Source: DATJHM01 sp963777355 (lineage in GTDB: Bacteria > Chloroflexota > Ktedonobacteria > Ktedonobacterales > Ktedonobacteraceae). From it: a DNA stretch of 64,000 nt. Location of the stretch: NCBI GenBank assembly GCA_963777355.1, contig CAVZQK010000010.1, positions 638,643-702,642 of the forward strand, read 5' to 3'. Both the position numbers and the translations under genes were made by a program. Every line of letters begins with the position of its first letter. Position 1 is the first letter of the stretch. Positions 36,326-46,220 of this stretch are shown piece by piece. The notes beneath the pieces are model-generated. The model was given only the letters and a program-made list of their open reading frames with translations, searched no databases and was not told where the DNA came from.

Positions 36326-36484
36326 TTACATTTCTGTAAAAACTGCTCTAAATCTGTAGCGATGTTTGTAAATAGTGAGCGCTTGCTGATAGTTGCCCTG
36401 TTTTTCGGCAAGCGTCGCCAGTCCATCAAGGGGAGAATCATTCTTCTGCAAATGAAACCAAAACGGGAGAGGTTCTCTTGTCAT
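36326..36484 (-). pseudogene. remnant of a tetratricopeptide-repeat protein
   Basis: Within the 390-base gap 36158-36551 the minus strand carries a 52-codon frame. Its middle, LDGLATLAEKQGNYQQALTI then YKH, fits a TPR helix pair (xxLAxLxxxxGNYxxAxxxY). Nothing before or after continues the repeat, so it looks like a decayed fragment. Another frame (36199-36441) is also open but shows no protein-like pattern. Confidence 0.35.
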
Positions 36485-36551
36485 AGTAAGAGAGATACTG
36501 GCAACAGAAATATGATAGTATCTCTCTTGTGTTTTTCGTCCTGAGGAGTCG

Positions 36552-37325
36552 TTATTGCGCTGTCAAGCCACCGTCGAGCACCAGTACGGTACCTGTTGTG
36601 AAGGAGGACTCATCGCTGGCGAGGAACAGCGCCGCATTTGCAATCTCCTCAGGAGTCCCCAATCGTCCCAGCGGAATGAGGCTGCCGAGCTTTTGAAGCG
36701 CACGCTCTGGATCGCGATGCGTTGAGACCATCGCATCTACCATCGGCGTCGCTGTAAAAGCAGGCGCAAGGGCGTTCACCCTGATATGAGAATGGGCCAG
36801 TTCAAGGGCGGCAGTCCTGGTCAGATGGATACACGCAGCTTTCGAGGAAGCGTAGGCCGCATAGCCAGGATTCCCAACAATGCCTGCAACACTCGCTGTA
36901 TTAATGATCGAGCCACCCTGGCCTGCCTGTATCATTGCTGCCGCACCATATTTGATTCCCAGAAAGACCCCTTTCGCGTTGAGCGCGAAGACTCTTTCCC
37001 ATTCGCTCTCTTGTAGGTCGAGAATAGACGCATGTTGCTCACCTGTTCCTGCATTGTTGCACAGGACATTGAGCGTGCCAAAGTGATCGAGGGTTGCCTG
37101 CACAGCCGCTTCCACTTCCTGCGCAACGGTGACGTTGAGCTGCACTGCAAGGGCAGTGCCACCTTGTTTCTCAATGAAATGAATGGTTTCTGCATTGCCT
37201 GAGGCATTGAGGTCGCCTGCTACCACAGATGCACCCTCACGAGCGAAGAGTACTGCCATCGCGCGTCCAATGCCACTTCCTGCGCCGGTAATCAAGGCCA
37301 CTTTGCCTTTGAGTCTCTCTCCCAT
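36552..37325 (-). CDS. short-chain dehydrogenase/reductase
   Basis: Classical SDR of 257 residues if started at ATG 37325 (an in-frame ATG at 37364 adds 13). It has GKVALITGAGSGIGRAMAVL (TGxxxGxG), LNVLCNNAGTGE (NNAG), the Ser of INTASVAGI, YAAYASSKAACIHLTRTAAL (YxxxK) and the C-terminal NAALFLASDESSFTTGTVLV. All catalytic residues are present. Substrates of this group range from glucose to 3-oxoacyl chains; the role here is unknown, though it sits on the same strand just after the LacI regulator. Confidence 0.85.
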   Translation of the reverse strand: MGERLKGKVALITGAGSGIGRAMAVLFAREGASVVAGDLNASGNAETIHFIEKQGGTALAVQLNVTVAQEVEAAVQATLDHFGTLNVLCNNAGTGEQHASILDLQESEWERVFALNAKGVFLGIKYGAAAMIQAGQGGSIINTASVAGIVGNPGYAAYASSKAACIHLTRTAALELAHSHIRVNALAPAFTATPMVDAMVSTHRDPERALQKLGSLIPLGRLGTPEEIANAALFLASDESSFTTGTVLVLDGGLTAQ

Positions 37326-37513
37326 TTGTGCGCTCTCTTTCTGAATCACTTTTGTTGTGCACAAGGCCGCTTTCTTGACAGCCCCTTGTCTCGTCGTGAG
37401 ACTGCATGCCTCTCAGGCCAGATATGCACAACTCATCCCAGAATACCTGTATTGAATCCTTCTTGCAGAGGGATGAAGAATATGATGCAGTATAACACTT
37501 TTCTCCGGTTCTC

Positions 37514-38572
37514 TTATTTTTCTGGTAGTGGCTTGCTGCGCGGCGCTGCACACGAATCTCTGATCACTAGCGAGGTCGAAAGCTCCACGTGGTTTGAGTC
37601 CAGGGAGAAGCCAGAGATAAGCCGTAAGAGCATAGTGGCGGCCATTTTCCCCATTTCTACCAGTGGCTGATGAATAGTTGTTAATGGCGGCGACATCTGG
37701 GCCGTGTATGTCACATCGTCGAAGCCGATCACACTCATGTCATCGGGAATCCGAATATTGCGTCGGTACAATGCCTGGTAGACACCAGTTGCCTGAGCAT
37801 CGTTTCCTGTAAAGATGGCTGTCGGCGGGTTGGGATGATTGAGGAGGGCGTAGGTTTGCTGGATGCCATCTCCCAACAGGTAATTCCCCTCGTAAATAAG
37901 TGTGGGATCTATCGTGATTCCTGCACGCTCAAGCGCTTCGCGATACCCGGCCAGGCGTGCGCGAGAAGTGGTAAGGTGTAGTGGGCCGGTGATAATGCCA
38001 ATCCGGCGATGACCCAGAGAGATCAGATACTCCGTTGCCGTATATCCGCCCAGCCAGATTGTTGAACCAATTGTGGGAAAGGTTGTGGTCGGTTCATTTC
38101 GGTCCCCAATGGCAATAAAAGGGATGTTCTGCTCCATTAAGGCATTGGGGATGCCCACCCGCTCGTAGGGGAGCAAGAGCAAGACACCATCTGTCGATTG
38201 ATCTAGCATACGCCGCAGCCAGAGACGCTCAGTTGTCTCATCTTCTTGCGTGGCAAAAATGGCCAGACGGTGCCCACTCTCTTCGAGGACACTTTGAACA
38301 CCATGCATAATACCGAGGTCATATCCACCTTCCAGGCGCATAATCACCAGATCAATCAATCCGCTTTGCCCCTTGCGCAGGTGGCGTGCTGCGTGATTTT
38401 GCACATAGTCATTTTGTTCGATGAGCTTTTGGATACGTACACGTGTCTGTGTGCTGACTCCTGGAAGTTGGTTGAGCACCTTGGAGACAGTAGTGGTTGA
38501 AACCCCCGCCTCTTTTGCAATCTCTACCATTGTTAACCGCTTATTTTGTTTCGGCTCCAAGGCCATATTCAT
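37514..38572 (-). CDS. LacI-family transcriptional regulator
   Basis: 352 residues. The helix-turn-helix and hinge at residues ~14-65 read MVEIAKEAGVSTTTVSKVLN, with the later HLRKGQSGLIDLVI. The periplasmic-binding-like domain includes GVLLLLPYERVGIPNALM, GHRRIGIITGPLHLTTSRAR and TAIFTGNDAQATGVYQALY. It is divergent from the sugar ABC transporter, and the region between them holds AACGTT-centred sites of the LacI type, so it should repress that operon and probably itself. Confidence 0.9.
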   Translation of the reverse strand: MNMALEPKQNKRLTMVEIAKEAGVSTTTVSKVLNQLPGVSTQTRVRIQKLIEQNDYVQNHAARHLRKGQSGLIDLVIMRLEGGYDLGIMHGVQSVLEESGHRLAIFATQEDETTERLWLRRMLDQSTDGVLLLLPYERVGIPNALMEQNIPFIAIGDRNEPTTTFPTIGSTIWLGGYTATEYLISLGHRRIGIITGPLHLTTSRARLAGYREALERAGITIDPTLIYEGNYLLGDGIQQTYALLNHPNPPTAIFTGNDAQATGVYQALYRRNIRIPDDMSVIGFDDVTYTAQMSPPLTTIHQPLVEMGKMAATMLLRLISGFSLDSNHVELSTSLVIRDSCAAPRSKPLPEK

Positions 38573-38583
38573 CTCTCCATTTA

Positions 38584-38596
38584 GGTAAACGATAAC
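38584..38596. promoter_or_regulatory. LacI-type operator upstream of the lacI-like gene
   Basis: GGTAAACGATAAC lies just before the regulator start and resembles the better site at 38777-38789 (GGTAAACGTTACC). It could serve autoregulation. Confidence 0.45.
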
Positions 38597-38730
38597 TCAT
38601 TTCCTCACGCCAATTGTACCTCTTTTTTCTCTCTTGTCAAGTTAATTCTGCATAGTCTTGCTGAAGAAGCGTGCTAGCAGGGCCTGTTTTAGGGGCACTT
38701 TATGGTATAAAATGAATATTACTCCTCCTC

Positions 38731-38759
38731 TTGACAATCATCAGTCTCTATGCTATCTT
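38731..38759 (+). promoter_or_regulatory. promoter of the sugar ABC operon
   Basis: TTGACA at 38731-38736, a 17-base spacer and TATCTT at 38754-38759. The strong operator-like site at 38777-38789 starts 18 bases downstream of the -10, where a bound repressor would block initiation. The leader to the start of the binding protein gene is about 500 bases. Confidence 0.6.
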
Positions 38760-38776
38760 TCATGCAGAAAGAATAA

Positions 38777-38967
38777 GGTAAACGTTACCCATAAAAAAAC
38801 TCTCATTGCTCGCTGTCTATGGCGATCAACGTTGAGGGAGTAGCCGCTCTCTTTGTGGGAGAAGAAATTATTGGAAACGTTCCCTATTTGGATGCTGCGA
38901 GGTGTCGTCCTCGCTTTAGTCCCCTCAAGAGCCCGGTAGAAGCTTTGCTGTATTGACCGTCAACGTT
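38777..38967. promoter_or_regulatory. array of AACGTT-centred operator-like sites
   Basis: Four AACGTT cores occur at 38781-38786, 38828-38833, 38876-38881 and 38962-38967. The first (GGTAAACGTTACC) and third (GGAAACGTTCCC) are near-palindromes of the LacI-family type; the other two are weaker. The first three are spaced 47 and 48 bases apart, fitting one face of the helix or looping. Confidence 0.55.
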
Positions 38968-39268
38968 CGACGAGAATAGCAGTTGAGGAGGTTTGTAAGC
39001 TATGGCGCTCGTTTCTTTAAAACAAGCTTATCATGCGTATTCCAGACATTGTTTGTTTCTCCCGTATTTCTGCTCGCCTCATTTGCGCTTTACACGCAGG
39101 TAATCTATCTCTTTCGCTATCCCAATTTGTTGCTTACATTGTCTCTCTGTAGGCAAGGAAACTAATCACCGAGCCCAATTATTCAATATTTTCATGTCAG
39201 GTTGTTTCTGTTTTAACATCCTTACAACATGATGAGTAGTCTTTCATGTCTTTTTTAGGAGGTTTCTC

Positions 39269-40649
39269 ATGAATATGACTATCGAAGATGGAGTCTTTTA
39301 GTACCCGGCGTCGCTTTTTGCAGCATGGTACCGCTTTAGGTCTTGGCGTCATTGGTCTGGATATGTTGACGGCTTGCGGCTCTCCTGCTAGCACGACGAC
39401 TTCGGATGTTGCAACTGCAACTGTGAATACGTTGCCGCCCCCAAGTAATCCCGGCGCTGTTTTTGTCTTTAATCAGCAAATTAAACAGTTTGAGCAGGTG
39501 CATGCCAATGAGAAGATCGTTGGCAAAACGGACCCCTATGATCCTACAACGTATTTTGCCCGCTTTGCGGCAGGGCAGGTTGAAGATGCCACACAAACCT
39601 ACTTTACCGAACCACCTCTTTTGATTTCAAAACACACTGTTGCAGATATTACTGGCCTGGCAAAAGGCTGGCAGTACTGGGACAGCTATAACCCCAGCAT
39701 TGCTTCGATTGCTACTGACCCCGCCACCGGGAAGATCTATGGCGTGCCGCAGAATGGCTATGCTCTGGGTATCTATTACAATCGTAAGATGTTCACGGCG
39801 GCAGGACTTGATCCTGATAAGCCTCCAACGAATTGGAGTGATTTCCGCAGCTATGCAAAAGCTTTGAAGAGTTCGTCGGTGGCTGGCTATGCTGAGACCA
39901 GCAGCGGGAATCAGGGCGGCTGGCATTTTACCAATTGGATGTATACGGCAGGCGGTGATATGCAATCGGCTGATGGGAAGAAGGCGACTTTTAATAGCGA
40001 TAAGGGTGTCAGCGTGCTGCAATTGTTGAAAGAGATGCGCTTCACGGACCAGTCTATGACCAAACAGCAACTTTTCACCCAGGCTGATACGCTGCAACTG
40101 CTCGCTACAAACAAGGTCGCGATGGTTGTGATGGCTCCCGACCAGTTGGATGCACTAAAGTCGCAGTATCAGGCGAATCTGGATGATTTTGGCATTGGCC
40201 CGATTCCTCAGAACGGGGGGAATGCGGTTCTGACTGGTGGCAATATTTTTGTGTTTAATCCCAGATCATCTCAATCGGTGATTAAGGCTGCCTTTGATTA
40301 TGTGCTCTATACCAACTTCGATCTCGATGTCATGGAGAATACTCTCGCGGCTAAATCTTCGGCTGGCCAGGTCGTAGGTCAACCAACCAATGTTCTCTTT
40401 ACTGGTGCTTTCCAACAAAAGATCAATGAGTTGAACACGAAATATGCAAATGTACCGGTACAGAACTATCTGCCTTTTACACGCGTGCCCGTGTCATTAC
40501 GTCCTGAACCCCGCAAGCAGACTCAGAAGATGTATGCCTCGCTTGATCCTGTGATGCAGGCGGTATTGACTGATCCGAAAGCTGATCCGCAAGCGTTGCT
40601 GAACCAGGCTGCACAGCAATTCCAGCAGGTGCTCGATTCGGCCTCCTAA
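39269..40649 (+). CDS. sugar ABC transporter solute-binding lipoprotein
   Basis: The long frame starts at ATG 39288 and gives 453 residues: a twin-arginine-like STRRRFLQHG (5-14), a lipobox ending LTAC (Cys30), and a mature family-1 sugar-binding protein (KIYGVPQNGYALGIYYNRKM, GGWHFTNWMYTAGGDMQSAD). The strong ribosome site AGGAGG (39257-39262) fits ATG 39269, whose frame closes at TAG after 10 codons, next to a TTTT run. I include 39269 as the likely true start, either with one indel or as a short leader peptide. It is the first gene of the LacI-controlled operon. Confidence 0.8.
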
Positions 40650-40748
40650 GATTGGAACGAGATGGAAGTGCCTCTTCGCACAAGGGCAGGTCTTCGAGCT
40701 GCCCCTACTCCATCTCACGGGAAAAACATTTCCTTGAAGGAGAATCTT

Positions 40749-41729
40749 ATGAGGTATGGATCATCTTCTCCCTTTTTACCTGGGCATAGACCAGAGGCAT
40801 CATTACAACCTTTACGACGTACATCCGTTTCTCAGGGGAAATACCGCTCCCTGCGGAAGGTCCATGCAGTGCGCAATCTCAGTGACTATCTCTTTCTGTT
40901 GCCGGCACTGGTGGTCTTCGGACTTTTTGTCTGGTATCCGATTGTCATGGGCTTTGTGATGAGTTTTCAGAGTATTGATCTGATTAATCCCTCTGTCTGG
41001 GTGGGCTGGGAGAATTATCGGCGCGTGATCTCTGATCCACTTTTTGCGCTAGCCTGGCGCAATACTCTGGCTTTCACTCTTTATGCGCTCCTGTTTGGCT
41101 ATCTGGTACCAATTATTCTGGCTCTGTTTATTAATGAGATGCGCCACGGAAAAGGTTTCTTTCGCCTGGCTTTCTATCTCCCTGTCATGTTGCCGCCAAT
41201 TGTGACGGTTTTTCTCTGGCGCTGGATCTACAATCCGGATTCGGGCCTCTTAAATGCTTTACTGAGCCTGGTTCATCTCCCCGGCGCTCTCTGGCTGGAG
41301 ACGCCCGGTACTGCTTTACCCGCTCTGATGGTGATTACGACCTGGAGTAACGCTGGTTCGACTATGCTGATTTATCTCGCGGCCCTTCAGGGTGTTCCTG
41401 CATCGCTTTATGAAGCGGCTGAGATTGATGGCTCAAATATCTGGCGAAAACTCTGGCATGTGACGCTCCCTACTATCCGTCCGATTATGCTGTTGATGCT
41501 TATACTCCAGATCATTGGCACGATGCAGGTCTTTATCGAACCCTTCACTGTGACAGGCGGGGGGCCGCAGAACTCTACGCTGAGTATTCTCCTGTTAATT
41601 TATAACTATGCGTTCCAGCAAGCCGATTTTGGCGGCGCAAGTGCTCTGGGTGTGATGCTTTTCCTTGCTCTGGCTGTCTTTGCACTCATCTATATGCGCA
41701 TGACCAATCGTTTGCTGCAAGGAGATTAA
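40749..41729 (+). CDS. sugar ABC transporter permease (MalF/UgpA type)
   Basis: ATG 40749 has GAAGGAG 7 bases upstream, so it is preferred over ATG 40662. 326 residues with six membrane helices starting at LSDYLFLLPALVVFGLFVWY. The EAA loop is YEAAEIDGSNIWRKLWHVTL followed by P. It pairs with the next gene. Confidence 0.85.
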   Translation: MRYGSSSPFLPGHRPEASLQPLRRTSVSQGKYRSLRKVHAVRNLSDYLFLLPALVVFGLFVWYPIVMGFVMSFQSIDLINPSVWVGWENYRRVISDPLFALAWRNTLAFTLYALLFGYLVPIILALFINEMRHGKGFFRLAFYLPVMLPPIVTVFLWRWIYNPDSGLLNALLSLVHLPGALWLETPGTALPALMVITTWSNAGSTMLIYLAALQGVPASLYEAAEIDGSNIWRKLWHVTLPTIRPIMLLMLILQIIGTMQVFIEPFTVTGGGPQNSTLSILLLIYNYAFQQADFGGASALGVMLFLALAVFALIYMRMTNRLLQGD

Positions 41730-41732
41730 CCT

Positions 41733-42692
41733 ATGGCGCGCTCTATAAATGATTCGCAAGATTCGCTTCGACCAGCGCCGAAGCGGCTCAGAAGCGCACT
41801 GGCTGAAGATGCCAACGAACGGATGCTGGTCTCTTCTCAGGCTTTGCAACGTCCGATAGGGCGTATGCTCTACTGGTTGGTGTTTGCTCTCCTGCTACTG
41901 AGTACAATTGTTGCGTTGGGACCGATCTACTGGATGTTTAGCGGGGCATTGAAATCGAGTCTGGAAATATTTCAGACACCACCAACTATCTGGCCGCTCC
42001 ATCCGCAGTGGAGCAATTATAGCAACGCCTGGCAGGTGCTGAATATCCAGCTCTATCTGGGAAATTCGCTGATTCTGGCGTTTGGAGCTGTAGTGTTACA
42101 ACTCCTGATCTCTGCGACGGCGGCCTTTGCTCTCTCAAAATTGCAGCTCGCCGGGAAGAATATTATTCAGTTCTGTTTTTTCTGTACTTTGATGGTGCCA
42201 CCCGTTGTCTATCTGATTCCGCAATTCGTTAATATCAGCAATCTGCCCTTGATTCACCTCTCCCTCTTCAATTCCTGGGCGGGTGTCTGGTTCCCTGAAG
42301 CGGCTAACGCTTTTAATATCCTGATCCTCAAAAGTTTCTTTGATGGTATTGCCAATGAGCTAACAGAGGCGGCAAGCCTGGACGGCGCAAATTCATGGCA
42401 GATTTTTCTTCGCATTATTCTCCCTCTCTCTCGTCCAGCGTTGGCGGTGGTGACAATTTTTACGATGATTGCCTCCTGGAAGGATTTCCTCTGGCCGCTG
42501 GTCGTGCTGGCCGATGATCATCTTCAACCACTAATTGTGTCGCTCTACCACCAGTCTGGCGATCATGCGAATTTGCCTTTCACGTATCTGATTGCTGGCC
42601 TTGTCCTTGCCAGTATTCCGCCAATTCTCTTGTTTCTGCTCTTCCAGCGGCAGATTATTCGTGGCATTAGCCTGACTGGCCTGAAAGGCTAA
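41733..42692 (+). CDS. sugar ABC transporter permease (MalG/UgpE type)
   Basis: 319 residues, six helices, 3 bases after the previous stop and behind AAGGAG. The EAA loop is LTEAASLDGANSWQIFLRII. No ATP-binding gene follows in this operon, so the importer must borrow a shared ATPase (MsmK/UgpC-like) from elsewhere; the ATPase at 28544 belongs to another type. Confidence 0.85.
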   Translation: MARSINDSQDSLRPAPKRLRSALAEDANERMLVSSQALQRPIGRMLYWLVFALLLLSTIVALGPIYWMFSGALKSSLEIFQTPPTIWPLHPQWSNYSNAWQVLNIQLYLGNSLILAFGAVVLQLLISATAAFALSKLQLAGKNIIQFCFFCTLMVPPVVYLIPQFVNISNLPLIHLSLFNSWAGVWFPEAANAFNILILKSFFDGIANELTEAASLDGANSWQIFLRIILPLSRPALAVVTIFTMIASWKDFLWPLVVLADDHLQPLIVSLYHQSGDHANLPFTYLIAGLVLASIPPILLFLLFQRQIIRGISLTGLKG

Positions 42693-42845
42693 GCCAGTGT
42701 GCGGCGCACAAACCAGCACCCGCTTTTGCTAGTGAGATGGTGGCATTGAGCTACACACTAGTAGAGCATTACATAGAGGTATGCTACTGCATTGTTTTAC
42801 AGGCTAATGGTGTAGTACGAAATAAATAGCCTGGAAAGGTTTTGT

Positions 42846-44511
42846 ATGATGCAAAAGGTAAGCCGTAAAAGACGTACTATGTTATTTGGAGCGTTTATTC
42901 TAGTTATGCTGATTATCAGCAGTATTAGTATTGTGACTATGGCCTCCCATCCCGTGCATGCGGCTGGCGGCTCAGGGGCTACTCTTCCCTATGCCGAGAT
43001 GGAAGCTCACTCTCAGCCGACGAATGGGACTATCCTCGGCCCTAGCCTATACGGTAGGCGATCTCGCTTCTGATGCTGTAGATCGTCAGGCTGTTAAGTT
43101 GACCCAGAGTCAGCACGTTGATTTTACTCTACCCCAACAGGCAAATTCGATCAATCTGCGCTATAGTATCCCTGACGCTTCCGGAGGTGGTGGCATAAAC
43201 GCGCCACTGAGTATCTATATCAATGGCGTAAAACAGACTGATCTTCAACTCACATCGAAATATAGCTGGCTCTATGGAACTCCTGGTTTTAGCGATTGTA
43301 ATGCCAACGATTGGTCAAATACTCCTGGTGGGGTTGCTGTTCATCAGTTTGATGAGGTGCATGCGCTGTTGCCAGAGATGGCGGCTCATACGACGGTGAG
43401 ATTGCAAGTCGACTCCGAAGATACGGCTGCATGGTATGTCATTGATGTCGCCGACTTCCAGGAAGTGGCTGCACCGCTGACTGAACCGGCAGGGGATATC
43501 TCAGTCACCGATTCGCCATATAACGCCGATCCGACGGGCGTGACGGATGCTACTACGGCTATTCAAAACGCTGTCAATGCCGGTTCGACTCAGGGTAAGG
43601 GGGTCTGGATTCCAAAGGGCACGTATCTGGTCACTAGCCATATCCTCGTGAACAATGTTACCCTGACTGGCGCGGGTCCGTGGTATTCAATTCTTGGTGG
43701 CGCACCGGTTGGTAGCGGTACGGGTGTTGGGGTCTACGGTAATGATACCTATGATGGCAATGCCAGCTCCAATGTCACACTCTCGAATTTTGCTATCGAG
43801 GGCCAGATTACGAACCGCGTCGATTGTATTCAGGACAATGGCATCGGTGGCTCGCTGGACAGTTCAAATATTTCCAATATCTGGATCGAGCATACCAAAG
43901 TGGGTATGTGGTTCGACGGACCGTTCAATAATCTGAAGATTACCAATAGCCGCATTGACAGTACGCTCGCGGATGGTATTAACTTCCATCGCAATATTAC
44001 CAACTCTAGCGTTAGTCAGACTATTATACGCGGTGTCGGTGACGATGGCCTCGCGATGTGGTCGGCTACCGATAATGTGCCAAATACTGGTGATAGCAAC
44101 GATACTTTTGATCACAATACCGTACAATCCCCCTACTTAGCCAATGATATCGCTATCTACGGTGGCAATGGAAATACTGTCACCAACAATCTTGTCAGCG
44201 GCTCTCAGTATCGCGGCGGTGGCATCATGCTGGATTATGAAAATTTCGGCAATTCAACCGCACCCTTTGCCGGTACCACTACCGTTTCAAACAATACTAT
44301 TAAGTATACAAGCGGGTTTGGGGACCAGGGCATCCAACAATTTGGCGCGTTGATGTTCTGGGCAGATAATGGTCCCATCAATGCTCCCTTCACGATTTCA
44401 GGCGATGAGATCGATAACAGCCAGTATGCAGCGATTTCATTTGATGGCGGTAATCCTGTAAGCACGGTAGCTATGAACGGCATCAATATCAATGGCGCTG
44501 AGTTCGCATTC
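42846..44511 (+). pseudogene. secreted GH87-type alpha-1,3-glucanase, frame-shifted and cut by an IS
   Basis: ATG 42846 starts a signal peptide (MLFGAFILVMLIISSISIVT, cleavage near PVHAAGG). After one frame break near 43040 the product continues as a beta-sandwich (AYTVGDLASDAVDRQAVKLT, RYSIPDASGGGGINAPLSIY, AWYVIDVADFQEVA). A right-handed beta-helix follows (DPTGVTDATTAIQNAVNAGS, GVWIPKGTYLVTSHILVNNV, DGINFHRNITNSS, GVGDDGLAMWSATDN). This layout matches GH87 mycodextranase/alpha-1,3-glucanase as I know it; the Asp pair in GDDGLAMW fits the catalytic region. At about 44511 (NGAEFA) the gene enters the right end of an IS605-type element, and roughly the last 60-70 residues are not found afterwards. 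It would attack fungal cell-wall alpha-glucan outside the cell, supplying the ABC importer. Confidence 0.75.
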
Positions 44512-45919
44512 TCGAGTGAAGTACCCCCCGCTCAAGCAGGGGGCTTCGACAGTCGCCGGGGGAAGCGGGTTCCTCACCGGGCGGCTGTGGGACCCTTCCG
44601 GCCCCAGCGTTCTTTTTCTTTCGTGGCTTCTTTTCTTGTTTGACCACCACGATTGGAGTTTCAGGATGCTTATACCTGTAGAGGATGTTACGAGCGGCGT
44701 TCTCGTCTCGGTCCATTGTGCATCCGCACTCAGGGCAAGAGTGCCATCGGATGCTGAGATCTTTGGGGACCAGGGAGCCGCAGCCACTACAAGCCTGCGT
44801 GGTGTTGCGAGGGGAGACTTTGACGACGGTGCAGCCAGCTTCTTCCGCTTTGCTTGCACACAATCGTGTCAAGGTTCCCCAGGCAGCATCCAAAATACTC
44901 TTGTTCAGGCCACCTTTAGCGGCAGCCCCATTGTGCAGAAACTTCTTGGTCTCTTCGTCCTGCTTCGGCTTGGGCGTGGCACTCAGGTTCTTGATCTGGA
45001 GATCCTCGAAAACCAGGGTGCCATAGGAGTTGACCAGGCGGCGCGATGTTTTGTGGAGGAAGTCTTGCCGACGGTGCCGCGTTTTCCTAGAGAGGCGAGA
45101 CAGTTCTTTCTTTGCTCGGTTGCGCCGATGACTGCCACGTTTGCAGCGAGAAAGTTTCTTGTGCGCTTGCTTGATCTGCTCCTCAGTGGCGCGGTAGATG
45201 CGGGGATTATCGATGGTGACCCCGTTGGAGAGCACCGCGTAGCTCTTGAGACCAAGATCAATGCCGACCTCTTGGGTAGAGGGATGAAAAGCCTTCGTGG
45301 AATCAAACGTGTATTCGACGCTGAAGCAGGCGTACCACTGGTCGCCATCTCGTTTGATGGAGCAGGTCTTGATCTTGCCCTCTATCGGGCGATGCATGAC
45401 CATCTTGATCTGCCCAATCTTGGAGAGCTTCAGCTTGCAGGTCTGCTTCTCGCCCTTCTTGCTCCTCTTCTTTCGGGCAGGAGGAGCGACAATTTCATAC
45501 CCACTTTGCGGATAGGTGAAGGAGTGATACCGACTATTGGATTTGTAGCGCGGATACCCAGGCACTTCGCCATTTTTGACGCGGCGAAAGAAGTTCTGCA
45601 TGGACGTGTCGATGCGCCGGAGCACGTCTTGAAGCACCTGCGAAAAGATCTCCTGATATTCTGGTCTGTCCTCTTTGATCTCAGGCAGTTGAGCCGCCTG
45701 CATCTCGTAGTTGAGAGAGACGCCAGCCATGCGATAGGCGGCTGTACGTTCTTCGAGGGCTGCGTTATACAACTCTTTACTTCTGCGCAAGATCCACTCC
45801 AGCGTGTCGATCTGCTTGCGCGTGGGGTACAACCTGTAGCGGTACATCTTGTTGCGCAAAGCAGGGTCTTTCTTCGGGCGAGGTTCGCGCTTCTTGCGAG
45901 GCTTCTTTTCGCGTGCCAT
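44489..45919 (-). CDS. tnpB: TnpB RNA-guided endonuclease
   Basis: ATG 45919 follows AAAGGAG. The N-terminal basic part (YRYRLYPTRKQIDTLEWILR) is the usual TnpB/OrfB start. The RuvC-like nuclease has Asp in EVGIDLGLKSYAVLSNG, Glu in TLVFEDLQIKNLS and Asp in CTMDRDENAARNIL, with the zinc finger CSGCGSLVPKDL and CPECG between them. All three catalytic acids and four Cys are present, so it may be active. Family knowledge: TnpB uses an RNA from the element's right end to cut DNA next to a short TAM, preserving the element. The frame runs through the right-end hairpin into GH87 DNA and stops at 44489, so the last ~10 residues come from host sequence. Confidence 0.9.
   Translation of the reverse strand: MAREKKPRKKREPRPKKDPALRNKMYRYRLYPTRKQIDTLEWILRRSKELYNAALEERTAAYRMAGVSLNYEMQAAQLPEIKEDRPEYQEIFSQVLQDVLRRIDTSMQNFFRRVKNGEVPGYPRYKSNSRYHSFTYPQSGYEIVAPPARKKRSKKGEKQTCKLKLSKIGQIKMVMHRPIEGKIKTCSIKRDGDQWYACFSVEYTFDSTKAFHPSTQEVGIDLGLKSYAVLSNGVTIDNPRIYRATEEQIKQAHKKLSRCKRGSHRRNRAKKELSRLSRKTRHRRQDFLHKTSRRLVNSYGTLVFEDLQIKNLSATPKPKQDEETKKFLHNGAAAKGGLNKSILDAAWGTLTRLCASKAEEAGCTVVKVSPRNTTQACSGCGSLVPKDLSIRWHSCPECGCTMDRDENAARNILYRYKHPETPIVVVKQEKKPRKKKNAGAGRVPQPPGEEPASPGDCRSPLLERGVLHSRMRTQRH
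44512..44720 (-). ncRNA. predicted omega RNA (TnpB guide RNA)
   Basis: By analogy with ISDra2 and relatives, the guide RNA covers the 3' end of tnpB and the right end, and the ~16-20 bases after the end serve as guide. Here the scaffold would include the G/C-rich stretch 44530-44640 and the hairpin 44518-44547, and the guide would be complementary-strand GH87 sequence just below 44512. The 5' limit is a guess. Confidence 0.4.
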
Positions 45920-46108
45920 GTGACAAGACTCCTTTCTCTGCAAAAAAAGGGTACAACGTGTAGTAGAGCCATTGTAGCTTGGAACGAGAGAAGAAGCAAT
46001 AGCCTATTGGTCATGTACTACAAGTACTATGGAGAAAAAGGAGAGTATCCCCCCACCCAATCCGCCAAAAAGGGAGACCCTTGTCTCCCCGGCTTCAAAG
46101 CCTGATTC
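44512..46108 (-). mobile_element. IS605/IS1341-type element with tnpB only
   Basis: The element interrupts the GH87 gene. Its right end (low coordinates, since tnpB is on the minus strand) has the typical subterminal hairpin at 44518-44547: GAAG, a C-rich arm, GCTCAAGC, a G-rich arm, CTTC. The left end lies after the tnpB promoter side, close to the TTAC at 46109-46112. No tnpA is present, so movement would need a transposase in trans. A second copy of the left-end-like string GGCTTCAAAGC occurs at 46227-46237 (first copy 46091-46101). Exact ends are estimates. Confidence 0.7.
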
Positions 46109-46220
46109 TTACCCACATTTTACAAAGCGAGCGTGAGAAGGATCTTTCTTCCTCGAAAGGGGTCGCCCTTTGAGAGTGCTCCCAAGCTCGCACATGATCC
46201 CAATTGTAAAATGTGGGTAA
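46109..46220. repeat. 112-base unit with perfect 17-base inverted repeats
   Basis: TTACCCACATTTTACAA at 46109-46125 and TTGTAAAATGTGGGTAA at 46204-46220 are perfect inverted copies around 78 bases that code for nothing. The unit abuts the predicted left end of the IS605-type element and is flanked by two direct copies of GGCTTCAAAGC. It could be a small non-autonomous element (MITE-like), a remnant of a second IS end, or a strong hairpin. Confidence 0.6.

Noticed and set aside
36199..36441. 80-codon minus-strand gene
   Set aside because: It has no recognisable pattern, and a different frame of the same stretch shows a TPR-like motif, so only the remnant was listed.
44492..46105. 537-codon + strand frame through the IS element
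   Set aside because: It is antisense to tnpB, whose catalytic and zinc motifs are unmistakable.
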